The notes under the pieces are model-generated. The model was not told where the DNA came from. It was given only the letters and a program-made list of their open reading frames with translations, and did no database searches. This document shows, piece by piece, positions 1-9,006 of a stretch of DNA of 20,006 nucleotides. The position numbers and the translations under genes were made by a program. Source of the stretch: a virus; the IMG/VR virus record IMGVR_UViG_3300032883_000035, positions 1 to 20,006 of that record, one strand, 5' to 3'. Position 1 is the stretch's first letter, and each line of letters opens with the position of its first letter.

Positions 1-1206
1 CCAATTGCGCCCTTTCAGTCGGCTAATCCACGGAACGTTCTTTCTACTACAGTGCCACCGCCAACCACTTTGCACGAGATCTTAGGACGGATACCCACTT
101 TGGCCAGTGGCTTAGGATCAGACGAACTAGGCCCTGTCGTTGACATGCAGCAGGCGCTTAGGGATGCGGGGTATGCTACCAACGTATTTTCAAATAAGCA
201 GCTTTTAGCTATTGCTTCAAATGAAAATGAACGTCAGCGGTTTATAGATGACCCGTCGTCTTTTGTTGCAGCTATTGCTAAACCGACTTCGTCTGTAGCC
301 CCGGCTGCCGCTGTAATTCCTAAAGCAGCTGATTCAAGCGCGACCCCGGCCGATAACACGCAAGGACCACCCGGAGGACCAAAGCCAACTACACTGGCGG
401 ATGTTACGGGGCAGGCTCCGAAGCCTCTTGATTACCAAGCGATGATGGATGCTGCGGTTGCGAAGGCACCGAAAGCTGATTCTTCGGACTTGCAAAAGCA
501 GATTCAAGATGTTACAATAGATAAGCCGACCTTTGATTCGGGGACTTCGACTCCGTTTGGTGAAATCCCGAAGGGTTATGCTTTGATGAAAGCCGGATTC
601 GAGACACTCGGCAAGGGCACCGGCGCGGCTCCGTTGGCGGCTATCGGCCAAGGTGCTGCGGCTGGTATCGATGAATACGGTCAGGAACGAAAGACTGCCT
701 TTGAACAGAAATCCCAGATGCTCGCAGCCAACCAAAAATACTCCGAGCAACTTATGAGCAAGGCAGGCAAGCTCTATGAGATGCACCGCGGCGACGATGA
801 AATCACTCTTAAGAATCGCCAGCTTGCCCAAGAGGCGGTTCGGGATATTATCAACGGCAACAACCAAGCGGCACAGATTAAACTCGGCTATGGTGAGTTC
901 GCACTTAAGGTTCGGCAAGATCCAGCTAACATGCTTCAGTATGCCCGGGAGTTGGCTAAGACGGATCCTCAGATGGGGCAGGCTCTGGTCATGCTGTCGG
1001 GACTCGATAAGACTGCAATCGCAGCCGTGTCTCCGTCGTTGGCTTCTTGGCGGTTGACTCAAGAGGGCATGAACGCTACCTCCGATCAGATTGCTAAATT
1101 CATAGCCGAGCAGGTGACTGGTATGCAGGCCGCTCAAGGCGTGGCGGCTAGACAATTCTTAAACACTCCCGGGGCCTCAGGCGGTCCTCCTCAGGCCCGG
1201 TTTTAA
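1..1206 (+). CDS. Putative internal virion protein, 5' end outside window
   Basis: The reading frame is open from the first base of the window to the TAA at 1204-1206. A GTG at 52 could serve as a start, but no ribosome binding site precedes it and the frame continues upstream, so I treat the gene as truncated by the window edge. About 400 residues are visible. The first third is rich in Ala, Pro, Ser and Thr with linker-like stretches. The second half is predominantly helical and charged (Gln, Lys, Glu, Ala), and the tail is Gly/Pro rich. I see no catalytic motif, signal peptide or membrane segment. It sits 19 bp upstream of the giant virion-type gene, a position resembling that of the smaller internal core/ejection proteins in T7-like gene order. 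The function is inferred from position and composition only; a scaffold or tail-associated protein is an alternative. The 5' half uses more AT-ending codons than the genes that follow. Confidence 0.6.
   Translation, partial: PIAPFQSANPRNVLSTTVPPPTTLHEILGRIPTLASGLGSDELGPVVDMQQALRDAGYATNVFSNKQLLAIASNENERQRFIDDPSSFVAAIAKPTSSVAPAAAVIPKAADSSATPADNTQGPPGGPKPTTLADVTGQAPKPLDYQAMMDAAVAKAPKADSSDLQKQIQDVTIDKPTFDSGTSTPFGEIPKGYALMKAGFETLGKGTGAAPLAAIGQGAAAGIDEYGQERKTAFEQKSQMLAANQKYSEQLMSKAGKLYEMHRGDDEITLKNRQLAQEAVRDIINGNNQAAQIKLGYGEFALKVRQDPANMLQYARELAKTDPQMGQALVMLSGLDKTAIAAVSPSLASWRLTQEGMNATSDQIAKFIAEQVTGMQAAQGVAARQFLNTPGASGGPPQARF
1169..1204 (+). terminator. Candidate hairpin terminator overlapping the end of the first gene
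   Basis: CCGGGGCCT (1169-1177) can pair with AGGCCCGG (1193-1200), leaving one bulged G and a 15-nt loop. TTTT follows directly at 1201-1204 and overlaps the stop codon. A GC-rich stem followed by a short U tract fits a weak intrinsic terminator. It would reduce, rather than stop, transcription into the giant gene that starts at 1226. The U tract is short and the loop is long, so the call is tentative. Confidence 0.35.
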
Positions 1207-1225
1207 TTGATACAAGGCTAAGTAA

Positions 1226-4200
1226 ATGGCTGACCAAGTTCCGGCCGTCTGGGAATGGGATCCAACTACCAAAGATTGGGCCCCGCATTCAGGCGCTACT
1301 GATCGAATTCTCGCTCAGCAAAATCCGAATACCGGCGCGTGGTCCTATAAGCATCCGGAAACTCCCGGCCCTCAAGGCGTTCTTGGACATATTGCTGCGG
1401 CGGTTCCGGGGCACGCTTTCGAGCGCGGAATTCTTTCCACCCAGGAAGCATTAGCCCTCGGACAAAAAGGGCTGGGCGGCGATCCTAACGAAGCTGCACG
1501 TGACATCTCCACATTGGAACGTCGCCGGGCAGCCATTACTCCCCAAGGTCAAGAAGGCGAAGATATAGCCAAGCTCGGAACTCAGGATTCGCTCCTAGGC
1601 GAGATTGGTTTTTTTATGACGCATCCGTCGGCGGTGCTCAGCACCTTGTCCCAAGGGTTGGGCGAGATGCTTCCGTCTCTGGGTGTAGGTTCTGCCGTCG
1701 GTGCGACTACTGGTGCCGTGCTGGCTGCCACAGGCGTCGGCGCAACAGTCGCGGCTCCGGTTGCTGCGGTTGTCTCCGATCTTATGGGTGGTGCCAGCTT
1801 CGGTGCTCAAACCTACGGCACCTCGATTCTCGGTTCTCTAGCCCAGCGCGGCGTAAACATCCAGGATGCGACTTCTCTGGCTGCGGCACTCAAAGATCCG
1901 GCGATGATGGAAGCCGCCAAGAATGACGCCGTCAATCAAGGACTTGCGGCTGGGGCCACGTTCGCTGCAATGAATTTCCTAGGCGGGAAGGTTGCTCCGT
2001 TGGCGGCTCGGGCCCTCCCGAAAGATATCGGCGGATTCACGCGCGGGGCCGTTGGTCTCGGCGGCGAGGCGGCTACTCAGGCTGGCGTCGGCGCTGCCGG
2101 ATCGGTTGCCGGTCAGATGGCTTCGGGCGACGGCGATGTAAATAATCACGATGTCTGGACTCAGGCTTTGGGCGCGGCTGCGATGTCCCCGTTGATGCTG
2201 CTTCATGGCCGTAGCAAACCCCCCGAAGAGAAGCTTCCTCCAGGACAGGAATCTCAGGGCCGGACGACTTTCCCGGATCGAGATTCGGCCATCAAATGGC
2301 TCGCGGACAACGGGCACCTCCATAATGACATGGATGCTGCGCCCGACCTGCTGGTTATTCAACACGCCGAGCGCCTTGCCAACAAGGAAGAACTCGGCGG
2401 GCTTTTGGCTCCTCCATCAGCCCCGACTACGCGCGAAGTTCCCGGACTTGGAAATCTAACCGATGCCCAAATCGATCAGCATCTGGCGACCAACAACCAC
2501 ATTCCCGGAATGTCCGATATCTTGGGGGCCACGGAAGTCGATCCGAATGCCCGCCGCCAGGCCGGATTGGATTTGTTGCAACGACAACAAGGCAATACGG
2601 AAGCTACGGCCGTCAACATGGAGCATCCGGGCGGGACTCCTGTTCCGGGCGAGGGCGAGCCTTGGACGTTCACCGCGGGGAATCCATATGCACCTCCCGG
2701 GCTGGGTGTTCCTCCCAAAGGACTACATCAGGTAGCGCGGGCAGCTGTCGACCAAATTGCGGCCGGGACGCCTGTTACGCCGACACCGGATTTGATTAAG
2801 GCGGCGCGGGCTTCCGGCATCAAGGGGATCACCAAAGCGACCTCCGGTTCGGAGCTGGCTGATATGATCCTTAAGCAGCACGATCAACACTTGAAGGACC
2901 AGGCTGCACACTTGCAGGCCCGGGAGTGGGAACGTACCGCCGGGCAGTACCGACCGAGCCCGCTGGAGAATGCGCCTGTCATGGCTGTGTCTCCGGGCGG
3001 TCAGGATTTTACGGCGGCAACTCAGCCACTCAAAGTCGGATTCCGGGTGGGCGAGGCGGCTCCGGCGGCGACCACGATGGAAGAGCATCTCGACCGGATA
3101 GCTAAATCCCGCGAAGAGATCGGCAATATGAAGCCGGGCGATACAGTAGATAATACACAGTACTCGCCCGCGATCCTTAAGAAGATGGAAGGCGAAGGAC
3201 TTCTTCAAGAAATTCCAGGTATGGGAGTTTCCGTTAAGGGCAAGCCTACGGGCGAATTGACTTCCTACATACGGCTTCCCGATAAGGCTCCGAAAACAAG
3301 AGAGCCGGAAGTTTTCAATACGGTTGAGGAAGAACGGGCTGCTAATGCGCGGGACCGGGCTGCCCTCGAGAAGACGTTCGCACTTAACCATGAAGCTAAA
3401 GCTATCGTCAATGAAGTGGCAGCTGCTCCGGCAGAGGCGGGTAAGCCCGCTACTCAGGCCGAGAAAGCTGTGGCTAAGACTCACGGCGTAGTTCTTCCGG
3501 ATTTTCCGACCAAGGGGGCTGTGGCCGCCGGGCTGGATAAGGTCGAGGGCAACGCTAAGCTTCGGAAAGCACACGAGAAAGTAGCCAAGGGCCACGTCGA
3601 AATAAAGCCGGTGACCCGCGAAGAAGTCAACAAGGGCAAGCAAGCCTTAGCTAAAACTCCGGAGAAGACACCGGCGCTATCGACTGGTGAAAAGAATATT
3701 CTAGCCAAGCTTAAGGAACGCGGATCCTGGGTTGACGTTACGGGCACTTGGGTTCACGGAGCCAAACCTGTAATGCGTACTGTGTTAGCCGGGTTGGCTC
3801 GTCGGGGACTTGTCGAGCGTGGCTTTGATGCCAAAGGTAACGACGTATGGCGGCCCAAAGGGGAAAGCCCAGCTCCCAAGAAGATTAACGTTCCTGCGGG
3901 AAGGACTCTTCCGGCCGCGGTCGAAGCTAAGAAGATTGCCGAGGCAGTAGCCGCCGGTAAGGTTACTAAGGTGGAGGCTCCTACCAAAGAAGCCCGGACT
4001 ACGTTGTCTCCGGAAGCTAAGGTTCTGCTGAAGGCTATCGATGAACGTGGTGTTCCCGGATCATTGCAGATGTCGGATCGGCTTCGACAGATTGCCGACG
4101 ATCATGGAATCAAGTCCAACGATCCGCACGATATCTTGGCGGCACTTCAGAATATGCGTCCGAAAGAAGCTCCTACGCCAGAGGCTCCTGCGGGACTTAA

Positions 4201-7200
4201 GGCTAAGCTCGAGGGAACACCTCCTAAGTTGGCTCCCCGGTTGACTCCCGATGAGATGGGCACTCTTGAACTATTGAAGCGGGTCAAGCTTTGGCACGAA
4301 GGCAGCAAGGACAGCTGGGGCGAACCTAAGCATACCCTCATGGCGTTGAGTTCCCTGGAGAAAAAGGGCCTCGTTACTCGCTACGAAGCTGCTGGGAAAT
4401 CGGTTTGGAAGATTACTCCGCCGCCCGAAAAATCCGTAGGCTGGGCCCGCGAAGGCAAGCTGACTGTGTACTCCGGGATGCCTCCGAAGATGGAGCGCTT
4501 TACCAAGAACTTACTTAAGATGGTGGGACTTGGTAATCATAATTTGACGTTGGTCCCGATGTCGGAACTTATAAAGGATCCGGTGGGACTTGCCCGGCGT
4601 ATGAGTGGCGATGCCCGGACCGAGGCGCTTCTCCAAGAGATGGCTCTCAAGTACGCCGACAAGAATACTAATGGACTTTACCGAAATCTCGACGGGTCTA
4701 ACCACGTAATAGCCATTAAGGATTCGTTGCTCGATAAGGGCCCGGCAGTCTTTATCCCGACGCTGGCTCATGAGATCGGCCATATGGTAATGAGGGTGCA
4801 TTACGATCACGCGCCCGAAAGCATCAAGGCAGCTCTGGCTGAACAACACGCCAAAGATACGGCCGGAATTGGTAAGCCTGCGGGCTTTGTGAAAGACGAT
4901 CTCGCTAAGTTTTATAATCCGCTACACTACGGAGAGAACACACATCAGCTTCCCCAAGGCACTCGCTGGATGGAACTTGAGAACTCCGCAGAACACGCCA
5001 AGTACTTTAGAAGCTTTAACGAGTGGTTCGCTGAGAACGTCTCTAAGTGGGCCACTACCGACGAGAAGCCGCGTTCGCTGGTGGAGAGATTCTTCTCCGA
5101 AATCGCCAATCATATTCGCAAGTTAGCCCAGGCGGTTTTCGGCACCGAGCAAGGTCCGGCTGAGGCCGTTACCCGATTTATGCGGAATCTTCAGGACCAA
5201 CATCCGGTAGACGTTACGACAGGGCCCGGGCATTCGATGGCGGCCGAGTCGGCCAGTCGAGGCGTAGCTCGGGTAGCTGATCCGGTCCGGGAGCAGGCTA
5301 ATAAATTTGCGGTCGAGGCTAAAGACGGGGCGGAGATTGCTCCGGAACTCTCCAAGAATATGGCCCAGGCTGCGGAAGACTTTAAGCGCCAGGCCGAAAT
5401 CGACGCCGAGTATCCGCCATTTACGGATGTGCCTGAGCGGGCAATCAGCGTCAATGAGTTGTTGAAACGAATTCCGGGCGGCGATCCCCGCACACAGCCG
5501 GGCGACGTTGTAAACGATATAAGCCGGACGATGTATCATATCCTGTCCGTGGATCATATCATAGGTAATTTTAAATCCAAGCCAGGCATCAAGGAAATTG
5601 GGGCGGCTATTTTCGGGCAACAGGACATGTCGGCTAAGATTCGTCGCGAGTCTCTCGATGCTACTGTAGCTACGCGCCAGCTTAATAAAGTACACAACAA
5701 GATTGTTACCGATGGGCTGGAAGCGGCCGATGCTCTCGGGAAAGCTGCCGTCCTCCGGGACAACGTGGATGGAAGCCTTACGGTGGTGGGCAAGAAGGCC
5801 GACCTTAAGATGCCGCTCCGGTCCGGGGAACACGACGTTAATATTACGATCCCGAAAGAGGCAGTGGCCGGATTCAAGGCTGCCCGGGCGATGTTCGATA
5901 AGATGTTCGAGGAAAAGAACCGGTCTCTTCTGGCCAAGTTCGGGCTGGATGCCACCACCGATGTGAAGGGTCTCGATGCCCACATTAAGGATCTCGAGAA
6001 ACAACTGGAAAAGGCCGGTCGCGGCAGCGATGAAGCTAAGGGTCTTCGTGAGGACATTACGAAAGTCAAGGGCCTTCAAATGTACTTGGATACGGCAGGC
6101 GGGTTCCGGGATAACTACTTGCCGCGTATACGTCTTTCGGGCTGGGGTGCACTCGCACTGAAGATGACCGATCCGACGGGGCGGGACTGGGTGGGGAACT
6201 TCTCAAATCCGTTGCCGTTCCGTTCGAGGCAGATGGCCAACTCATTCCGGGAGGAGAAGCTGGCTCAAGGCTGGACCAACAAGGGAATTGTCAAGGCGGA
6301 CTCGACGCATTTGATTCGAGAAATCCGGGCCAAGGGAGACTCGTTCGATACTATCGAGCAGTTATCGCGGCTTCTTCTGGACGGGAATGACTCGATAATC
6401 AAGGATGAAAATGGCAAGCCCAAGAAGGACTTCCGTGGTCGTCCGGTGACTGAAGCCGACGAGATCATAAAACACTTGGGAGAGCTTCGTCAACTGTTTT
6501 TGGCCAATAAGATTGCCGGTGGGCGCTTCGCTAAGAGTCGCGATGTCCCTGGCTACTTACACAAATATAACGAGGCTAATTATCTTCAGGGGGCCATCAG
6601 TAGCTACGGGGCATCCGGTGCACAGTATATTGCGGCTAATACTTTTGCGCGGGCTAAGGCTGATGGTATGGCAGCTCTTGCGGCCGATCCGACGAGTCGC
6701 AGGCTCTACCAGTACTTTTTGGAACATGAAGTCGAAATGCGTACTCCAGGAGCCGGGGCGTCGATGCTGCGGGCTCTCGGGTTTCATTCGACGCTCGGGT
6801 TCAATCTGGCAAGTGCGTTCGTCAACACGTTCCAGATCATCCAGGCAACGTTGCCTTACTTGTCGCGCTTTGGTCCAACGGCATCCGCGACTAAACACAT
6901 TTCGACGGGCATGAAGGACGCGATGCGTCTGGTAGACTTCCGGCGCGGATACCAGGGCGGTGCCGATGAATTGTTTAACTTAGGGCCTAAGATGGACAAG
7001 ATACTTTCGCCGGAAGAAGCCGCGCTCTTGAGGCGGGCCCGGTATTCGGGAGACGCTGACCCGATTTTGACCGGCGAGCTTTCCGGTCACCAGGGCTCGC
7101 TGGGTAGTGCTAGTCCGTGGGAACGGGCACTGGGTCACGGGCTGGCTAAAGTTGGAGTCTGGTCCACGTTTGCGTTCTCGGCTACGGAACAGGCAACTCG

Positions 7201-8518
7201 CATCGGGGCTCTCTTGGCGGCGCATAGGTTCTTTACAGAACATCCGGAAGCCGCGACCAAGGCCATGGAATACATGAATACCCGGACTGCCTGGAATCCA
7301 AAGAACCTTGAGGATTTGGCACTTTATTCGTCTCGAGAAACCATGGGGTACTTTAATAAGGCGAACCGGCCAAGATTTCTCCATGGAATGGAGGGCGTTG
7401 CCCTTCAGTTCTCGCAGTACCCTTTGATGATGATGCAGCTTATGTTTAGGATGGCGGGCCAGGGTAAGGGCGCTATGAAGAACGAGGGTGGATTCAAGGC
7501 TCTTGGGCTCATGACTCTCGGCGTCTGGTTTACCGCTGGTCTAATGGGACTTCCTGGTGTTGGGCATATTTCAGGATTGTTTCAGGCGGGCTCCAACATT
7601 CTGGCCCCAGCTTTCGGGATGTCGCCTGTGGATGTGGATGTCGAGCTCCGGAAGGGCCTGGCTTCGGTGTTGCGCGAGATCGACATGCCGGACGACGCAG
7701 CCGCGCTCAATGTGATCCTGAAGGGTGGGTTCCGGCAAATGACCGGGATGTCTACAGAAGGCCGTACGGCGCTCAACTGGCCCCCTGAGAGTATGATGTC
7801 GGGCGATGCCCTTGATATCCTTGGACCTTTCGGAAGTGTGCTGTCGGGCGGGGTCGAGTCGGCCTATCGGTACAATGCTCAAGGACAAACGGGGCTGGCT
7901 ATCGCGTCGTTGTTCCCGAGCTTGGCGTTCCGCAACGTGGCGAAAGCCACCTACGCGCATCCCGGCCCGGCCGCTGGCGTTCTTGGAATTCCTGAGACTG
8001 GTATTGGGTTGCCGTCTGGGGAACGTGGGGCCAGTATTATCAAGCCGAGCGGGCCTGCCGGAGAAGGCCAGGGTCCGATGTCGGAATATGAGCATATGAT
8101 GTCAAGCCTAGGCATGACTCCGGCTCGTGTGGCAGATCTTCGAGAAGCCAATTACAACGAGAAACAAATTAACGAGCGCATGAAGGAAGTCCGGAATAAC
8201 TTCTCGACCAAGCTGGCCAATTACCAGGTCCAGTCGATTCTATTCCGGAACTCGGGGGATGTCGAGGGGGCCAAAGATATGCAGCGGAAGTATCAAGTTG
8301 CGCTCCAAGAAGCCATGGCTCACGATAAGCAACAACAAGACGCTCGCTATCGGTACATACTTAATCCGGGAGAACTTCAACGGTCTGTGCAAGAGAAGAC
8401 AAAGGTCTATTTGACAGGTCCGGCTGGTATGCCCGCTCTCCAGAAAATCCCGGCGCTCGAACGTCCGGCGGTTGTTCAGGAACGAAAGAAACTATTTGGA
8501 ATCGATATCGGATCTTAA
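1226..8518 (+). CDS. Giant internal virion / polyvalent protein with HExxH metalloprotease domain
   Basis: This is a 2430-residue protein with an ATG start, preceded by AAGG (1214-1217) at 8-nt spacing. Visible parts in order: a Gly/Ala-rich hydrophobic stretch at about 153-192 and a second Gly/Ala-rich stretch to about 330; long Pro/Ala/Lys linkers; two similar 60-residue segments at about 818-878 and 1006-1064 that read like winged-helix modules, with a third weaker unit at about 927-977; a zinc-peptidase motif HEIGH with H1182, E1183 and H1186; an acidic FNEWFAEN segment at about 1264-1271 offering a third ligand (E1266 or E1270); a coiled coil at about 1575-1620; a late NRPRF segment at about 2047-2051 followed by a hydrophobic helix, resembling the PLxRG region of large phage polyvalent proteins; and hydrophobic stretches at about 2090-2135. 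No lysozyme or transglycosylase motif was seen. Length and position suggest an ejected core protein comparable in role to T7 gp16. That role is inferred; the HExxH motif is directly visible. Confidence 0.8.
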   Translation: MADQVPAVWEWDPTTKDWAPHSGATDRILAQQNPNTGAWSYKHPETPGPQGVLGHIAAAVPGHAFERGILSTQEALALGQKGLGGDPNEAARDISTLERRRAAITPQGQEGEDIAKLGTQDSLLGEIGFFMTHPSAVLSTLSQGLGEMLPSLGVGSAVGATTGAVLAATGVGATVAAPVAAVVSDLMGGASFGAQTYGTSILGSLAQRGVNIQDATSLAAALKDPAMMEAAKNDAVNQGLAAGATFAAMNFLGGKVAPLAARALPKDIGGFTRGAVGLGGEAATQAGVGAAGSVAGQMASGDGDVNNHDVWTQALGAAAMSPLMLLHGRSKPPEEKLPPGQESQGRTTFPDRDSAIKWLADNGHLHNDMDAAPDLLVIQHAERLANKEELGGLLAPPSAPTTREVPGLGNLTDAQIDQHLATNNHIPGMSDILGATEVDPNARRQAGLDLLQRQQGNTEATAVNMEHPGGTPVPGEGEPWTFTAGNPYAPPGLGVPPKGLHQVARAAVDQIAAGTPVTPTPDLIKAARASGIKGITKATSGSELADMILKQHDQHLKDQAAHLQAREWERTAGQYRPSPLENAPVMAVSPGGQDFTAATQPLKVGFRVGEAAPAATTMEEHLDRIAKSREEIGNMKPGDTVDNTQYSPAILKKMEGEGLLQEIPGMGVSVKGKPTGELTSYIRLPDKAPKTREPEVFNTVEEERAANARDRAALEKTFALNHEAKAIVNEVAAAPAEAGKPATQAEKAVAKTHGVVLPDFPTKGAVAAGLDKVEGNAKLRKAHEKVAKGHVEIKPVTREEVNKGKQALAKTPEKTPALSTGEKNILAKLKERGSWVDVTGTWVHGAKPVMRTVLAGLARRGLVERGFDAKGNDVWRPKGESPAPKKINVPAGRTLPAAVEAKKIAEAVAAGKVTKVEAPTKEARTTLSPEAKVLLKAIDERGVPGSLQMSDRLRQIADDHGIKSNDPHDILAALQNMRPKEAPTPEAPAGLKAKLEGTPPKLAPRLTPDEMGTLELLKRVKLWHEGSKDSWGEPKHTLMALSSLEKKGLVTRYEAAGKSVWKITPPPEKSVGWAREGKLTVYSGMPPKMERFTKNLLKMVGLGNHNLTLVPMSELIKDPVGLARRMSGDARTEALLQEMALKYADKNTNGLYRNLDGSNHVIAIKDSLLDKGPAVFIPTLAHEIGHMVMRVHYDHAPESIKAALAEQHAKDTAGIGKPAGFVKDDLAKFYNPLHYGENTHQLPQGTRWMELENSAEHAKYFRSFNEWFAENVSKWATTDEKPRSLVERFFSEIANHIRKLAQAVFGTEQGPAEAVTRFMRNLQDQHPVDVTTGPGHSMAAESASRGVARVADPVREQANKFAVEAKDGAEIAPELSKNMAQAAEDFKRQAEIDAEYPPFTDVPERAISVNELLKRIPGGDPRTQPGDVVNDISRTMYHILSVDHIIGNFKSKPGIKEIGAAIFGQQDMSAKIRRESLDATVATRQLNKVHNKIVTDGLEAADALGKAAVLRDNVDGSLTVVGKKADLKMPLRSGEHDVNITIPKEAVAGFKAARAMFDKMFEEKNRSLLAKFGLDATTDVKGLDAHIKDLEKQLEKAGRGSDEAKGLREDITKVKGLQMYLDTAGGFRDNYLPRIRLSGWGALALKMTDPTGRDWVGNFSNPLPFRSRQMANSFREEKLAQGWTNKGIVKADSTHLIREIRAKGDSFDTIEQLSRLLLDGNDSIIKDENGKPKKDFRGRPVTEADEIIKHLGELRQLFLANKIAGGRFAKSRDVPGYLHKYNEANYLQGAISSYGASGAQYIAANTFARAKADGMAALAADPTSRRLYQYFLEHEVEMRTPGAGASMLRALGFHSTLGFNLASAFVNTFQIIQATLPYLSRFGPTASATKHISTGMKDAMRLVDFRRGYQGGADELFNLGPKMDKILSPEEAALLRRARYSGDADPILTGELSGHQGSLGSASPWERALGHGLAKVGVWSTFAFSATEQATRIGALLAAHRFFTEHPEAATKAMEYMNTRTAWNPKNLEDLALYSSRETMGYFNKANRPRFLHGMEGVALQFSQYPLMMMQLMFRMAGQGKGAMKNEGGFKALGLMTLGVWFTAGLMGLPGVGHISGLFQAGSNILAPAFGMSPVDVDVELRKGLASVLREIDMPDDAAALNVILKGGFRQMTGMSTEGRTALNWPPESMMSGDALDILGPFGSVLSGGVESAYRYNAQGQTGLAIASLFPSLAFRNVAKATYAHPGPAAGVLGIPETGIGLPSGERGASIIKPSGPAGEGQGPMSEYEHMMSSLGMTPARVADLREANYNEKQINERMKEVRNNFSTKLANYQVQSILFRNSGDVEGAKDMQRKYQVALQEAMAHDKQQQDARYRYILNPGELQRSVQEKTKVYLTGPAGMPALQKIPALERPAVVQERKKLFGIDIGS

Positions 8519-8519
8519 G

Positions 8520-8801
8520 ATGGCTAACACAGATATATTGGAGCGACTTATCGAGCGATTGGAGCATGCCTGCGATACGCTGGAATCTCGGGTCAGTTCT
8601 TTGGAATTGGATTCGGCTAAAAGGGCTGAACGATTCGAGGCTTTCTCGACCAAGATAGATGCCCTAATGGCCGAGACGGAGGAACTATCGGGGATCGTGG
8701 GCAAGTGGCGGGCCGGAGCCGTGATCCTGTTCTTCCTGGGGGCATTCGCCGTGTGGGTTTTCGATAACGCCGCCACGGTTAAGAAGTTCTTTTTCGGATA
8801 A
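8520..8801 (+). CDS. Small coiled-coil protein with C-terminal membrane segment
   Basis: I chose the ATG at 8520, one base after the giant gene's stop, which gives 93 residues. An in-frame TTG at 8472 would lengthen it inside the upstream gene and lacks a better ribosome site. Residues 4-60 have a clear heptad-like pattern of Leu/Ile with many Glu, Arg and Lys, so a coiled coil is likely. Residues 66-81 (AVILFFLGAFAVWV core) form one membrane helix, followed by a short Lys/Phe tail. The topology would be a long cytoplasmic N-terminus with a C-terminal anchor. It is the last gene before the promoter at 8808 and probably closes the virion transcription unit. Possible roles are a haemolysin-XhlA-like or holin-associated protein, or an accessory virion membrane protein. 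The family is not recognised. The 61-aa protein at 14437 shares the same architecture. Confidence 0.7.
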   Translation: MANTDILERLIERLEHACDTLESRVSSLELDSAKRAERFEAFSTKIDALMAETEELSGIVGKWRAGAVILFFLGAFAVWVFDNAATVKKFFFG

Positions 8802-8807
8802 ATTTCC

Positions 8808-8836
8808 TTGACTTAGCGCCCCCCTCGGGGTAAAAT
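8808..8836 (+). promoter_or_regulatory. Sigma70-type promoter for the glycosyltransferase cassette
   Basis: TTGACT (8808-8813, 5 of 6 consensus) and TAAAAT (8831-8836, 5 of 6) are separated by exactly 17 nt. It lies in one of the few non-coding gaps, directly downstream of the coiled-coil/TM gene. The predicted transcript start is about 8842-8843, which falls on the ATG of the following small ORF. It would let the host RNA polymerase express the accessory cassette independently of the virion genes. The spacer contains CCCCTCGGGG, which could form only a 4-bp hairpin. Confidence 0.7.
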
Positions 8837-8841
8837 AGCTT

Positions 8842-9006
8842 ATGGATAATAGTCCAGAGATGCGCTTTCGTTTGCTCATGTTCAACCTGGAATGCTTGAT
8901 ATGCTATGGGGCTTTGAGTGGACGGGATCCGGCCATAGTTGCTCACTGGATACTGCCCATACTGGACAAGCATAAAAAGCTAAGTAGGAGCTTCCTATAT
9001 GATTAA
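8842..9006 (+). CDS. Hypothetical 54-aa protein, possibly translated from a leaderless mRNA
   Basis: An open frame of 54 codons begins with ATG six bases after the -10 box at 8831-8836, so its first base is close to the predicted transcription start and there is no room for a leader or ribosome binding site. The stop TAA (9004-9006) lies 8 nt into the glycosyltransferase gene, a coupling-type overlap common in this window. The product is moderately hydrophobic with two Cys and a basic C-terminus (HKKLSR). Internal ATG codons at 8860 and 8878 also lack good ribosome sites. No family is recognised. The alternative is that 8842-8998 is an untranslated leader of the glycosyltransferase mRNA. The overlap and the absence of stops favour coding, but only moderately. 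Confidence 0.45.
   Translation: MDNSPEMRFRLLMFNLECLICYGALSGRDPAIVAHWILPILDKHKKLSRSFLYD

Noticed and set aside
334-1155. 273-codon minus-strand frame opposite the first gene
   Set aside because: The Arg/Ser/Leu/His-rich composition is typical of reverse-frame translation, and there is no context on that strand.
5123-6079. 318-codon minus-strand frame under the giant virion gene
   Set aside because: Long antisense frames are expected in codon-biased DNA. It has no ribosome site, no neighbours on that strand, and composition typical of a shadow frame. The same applies to the frame at 2723-3643.
8821-8830. CCCCTCGGGG as a terminator for the upstream virion operon
   Set aside because: The stem is only 4 bp with a 2-nt loop and there is no T tract. 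It lies in the spacer of the promoter.
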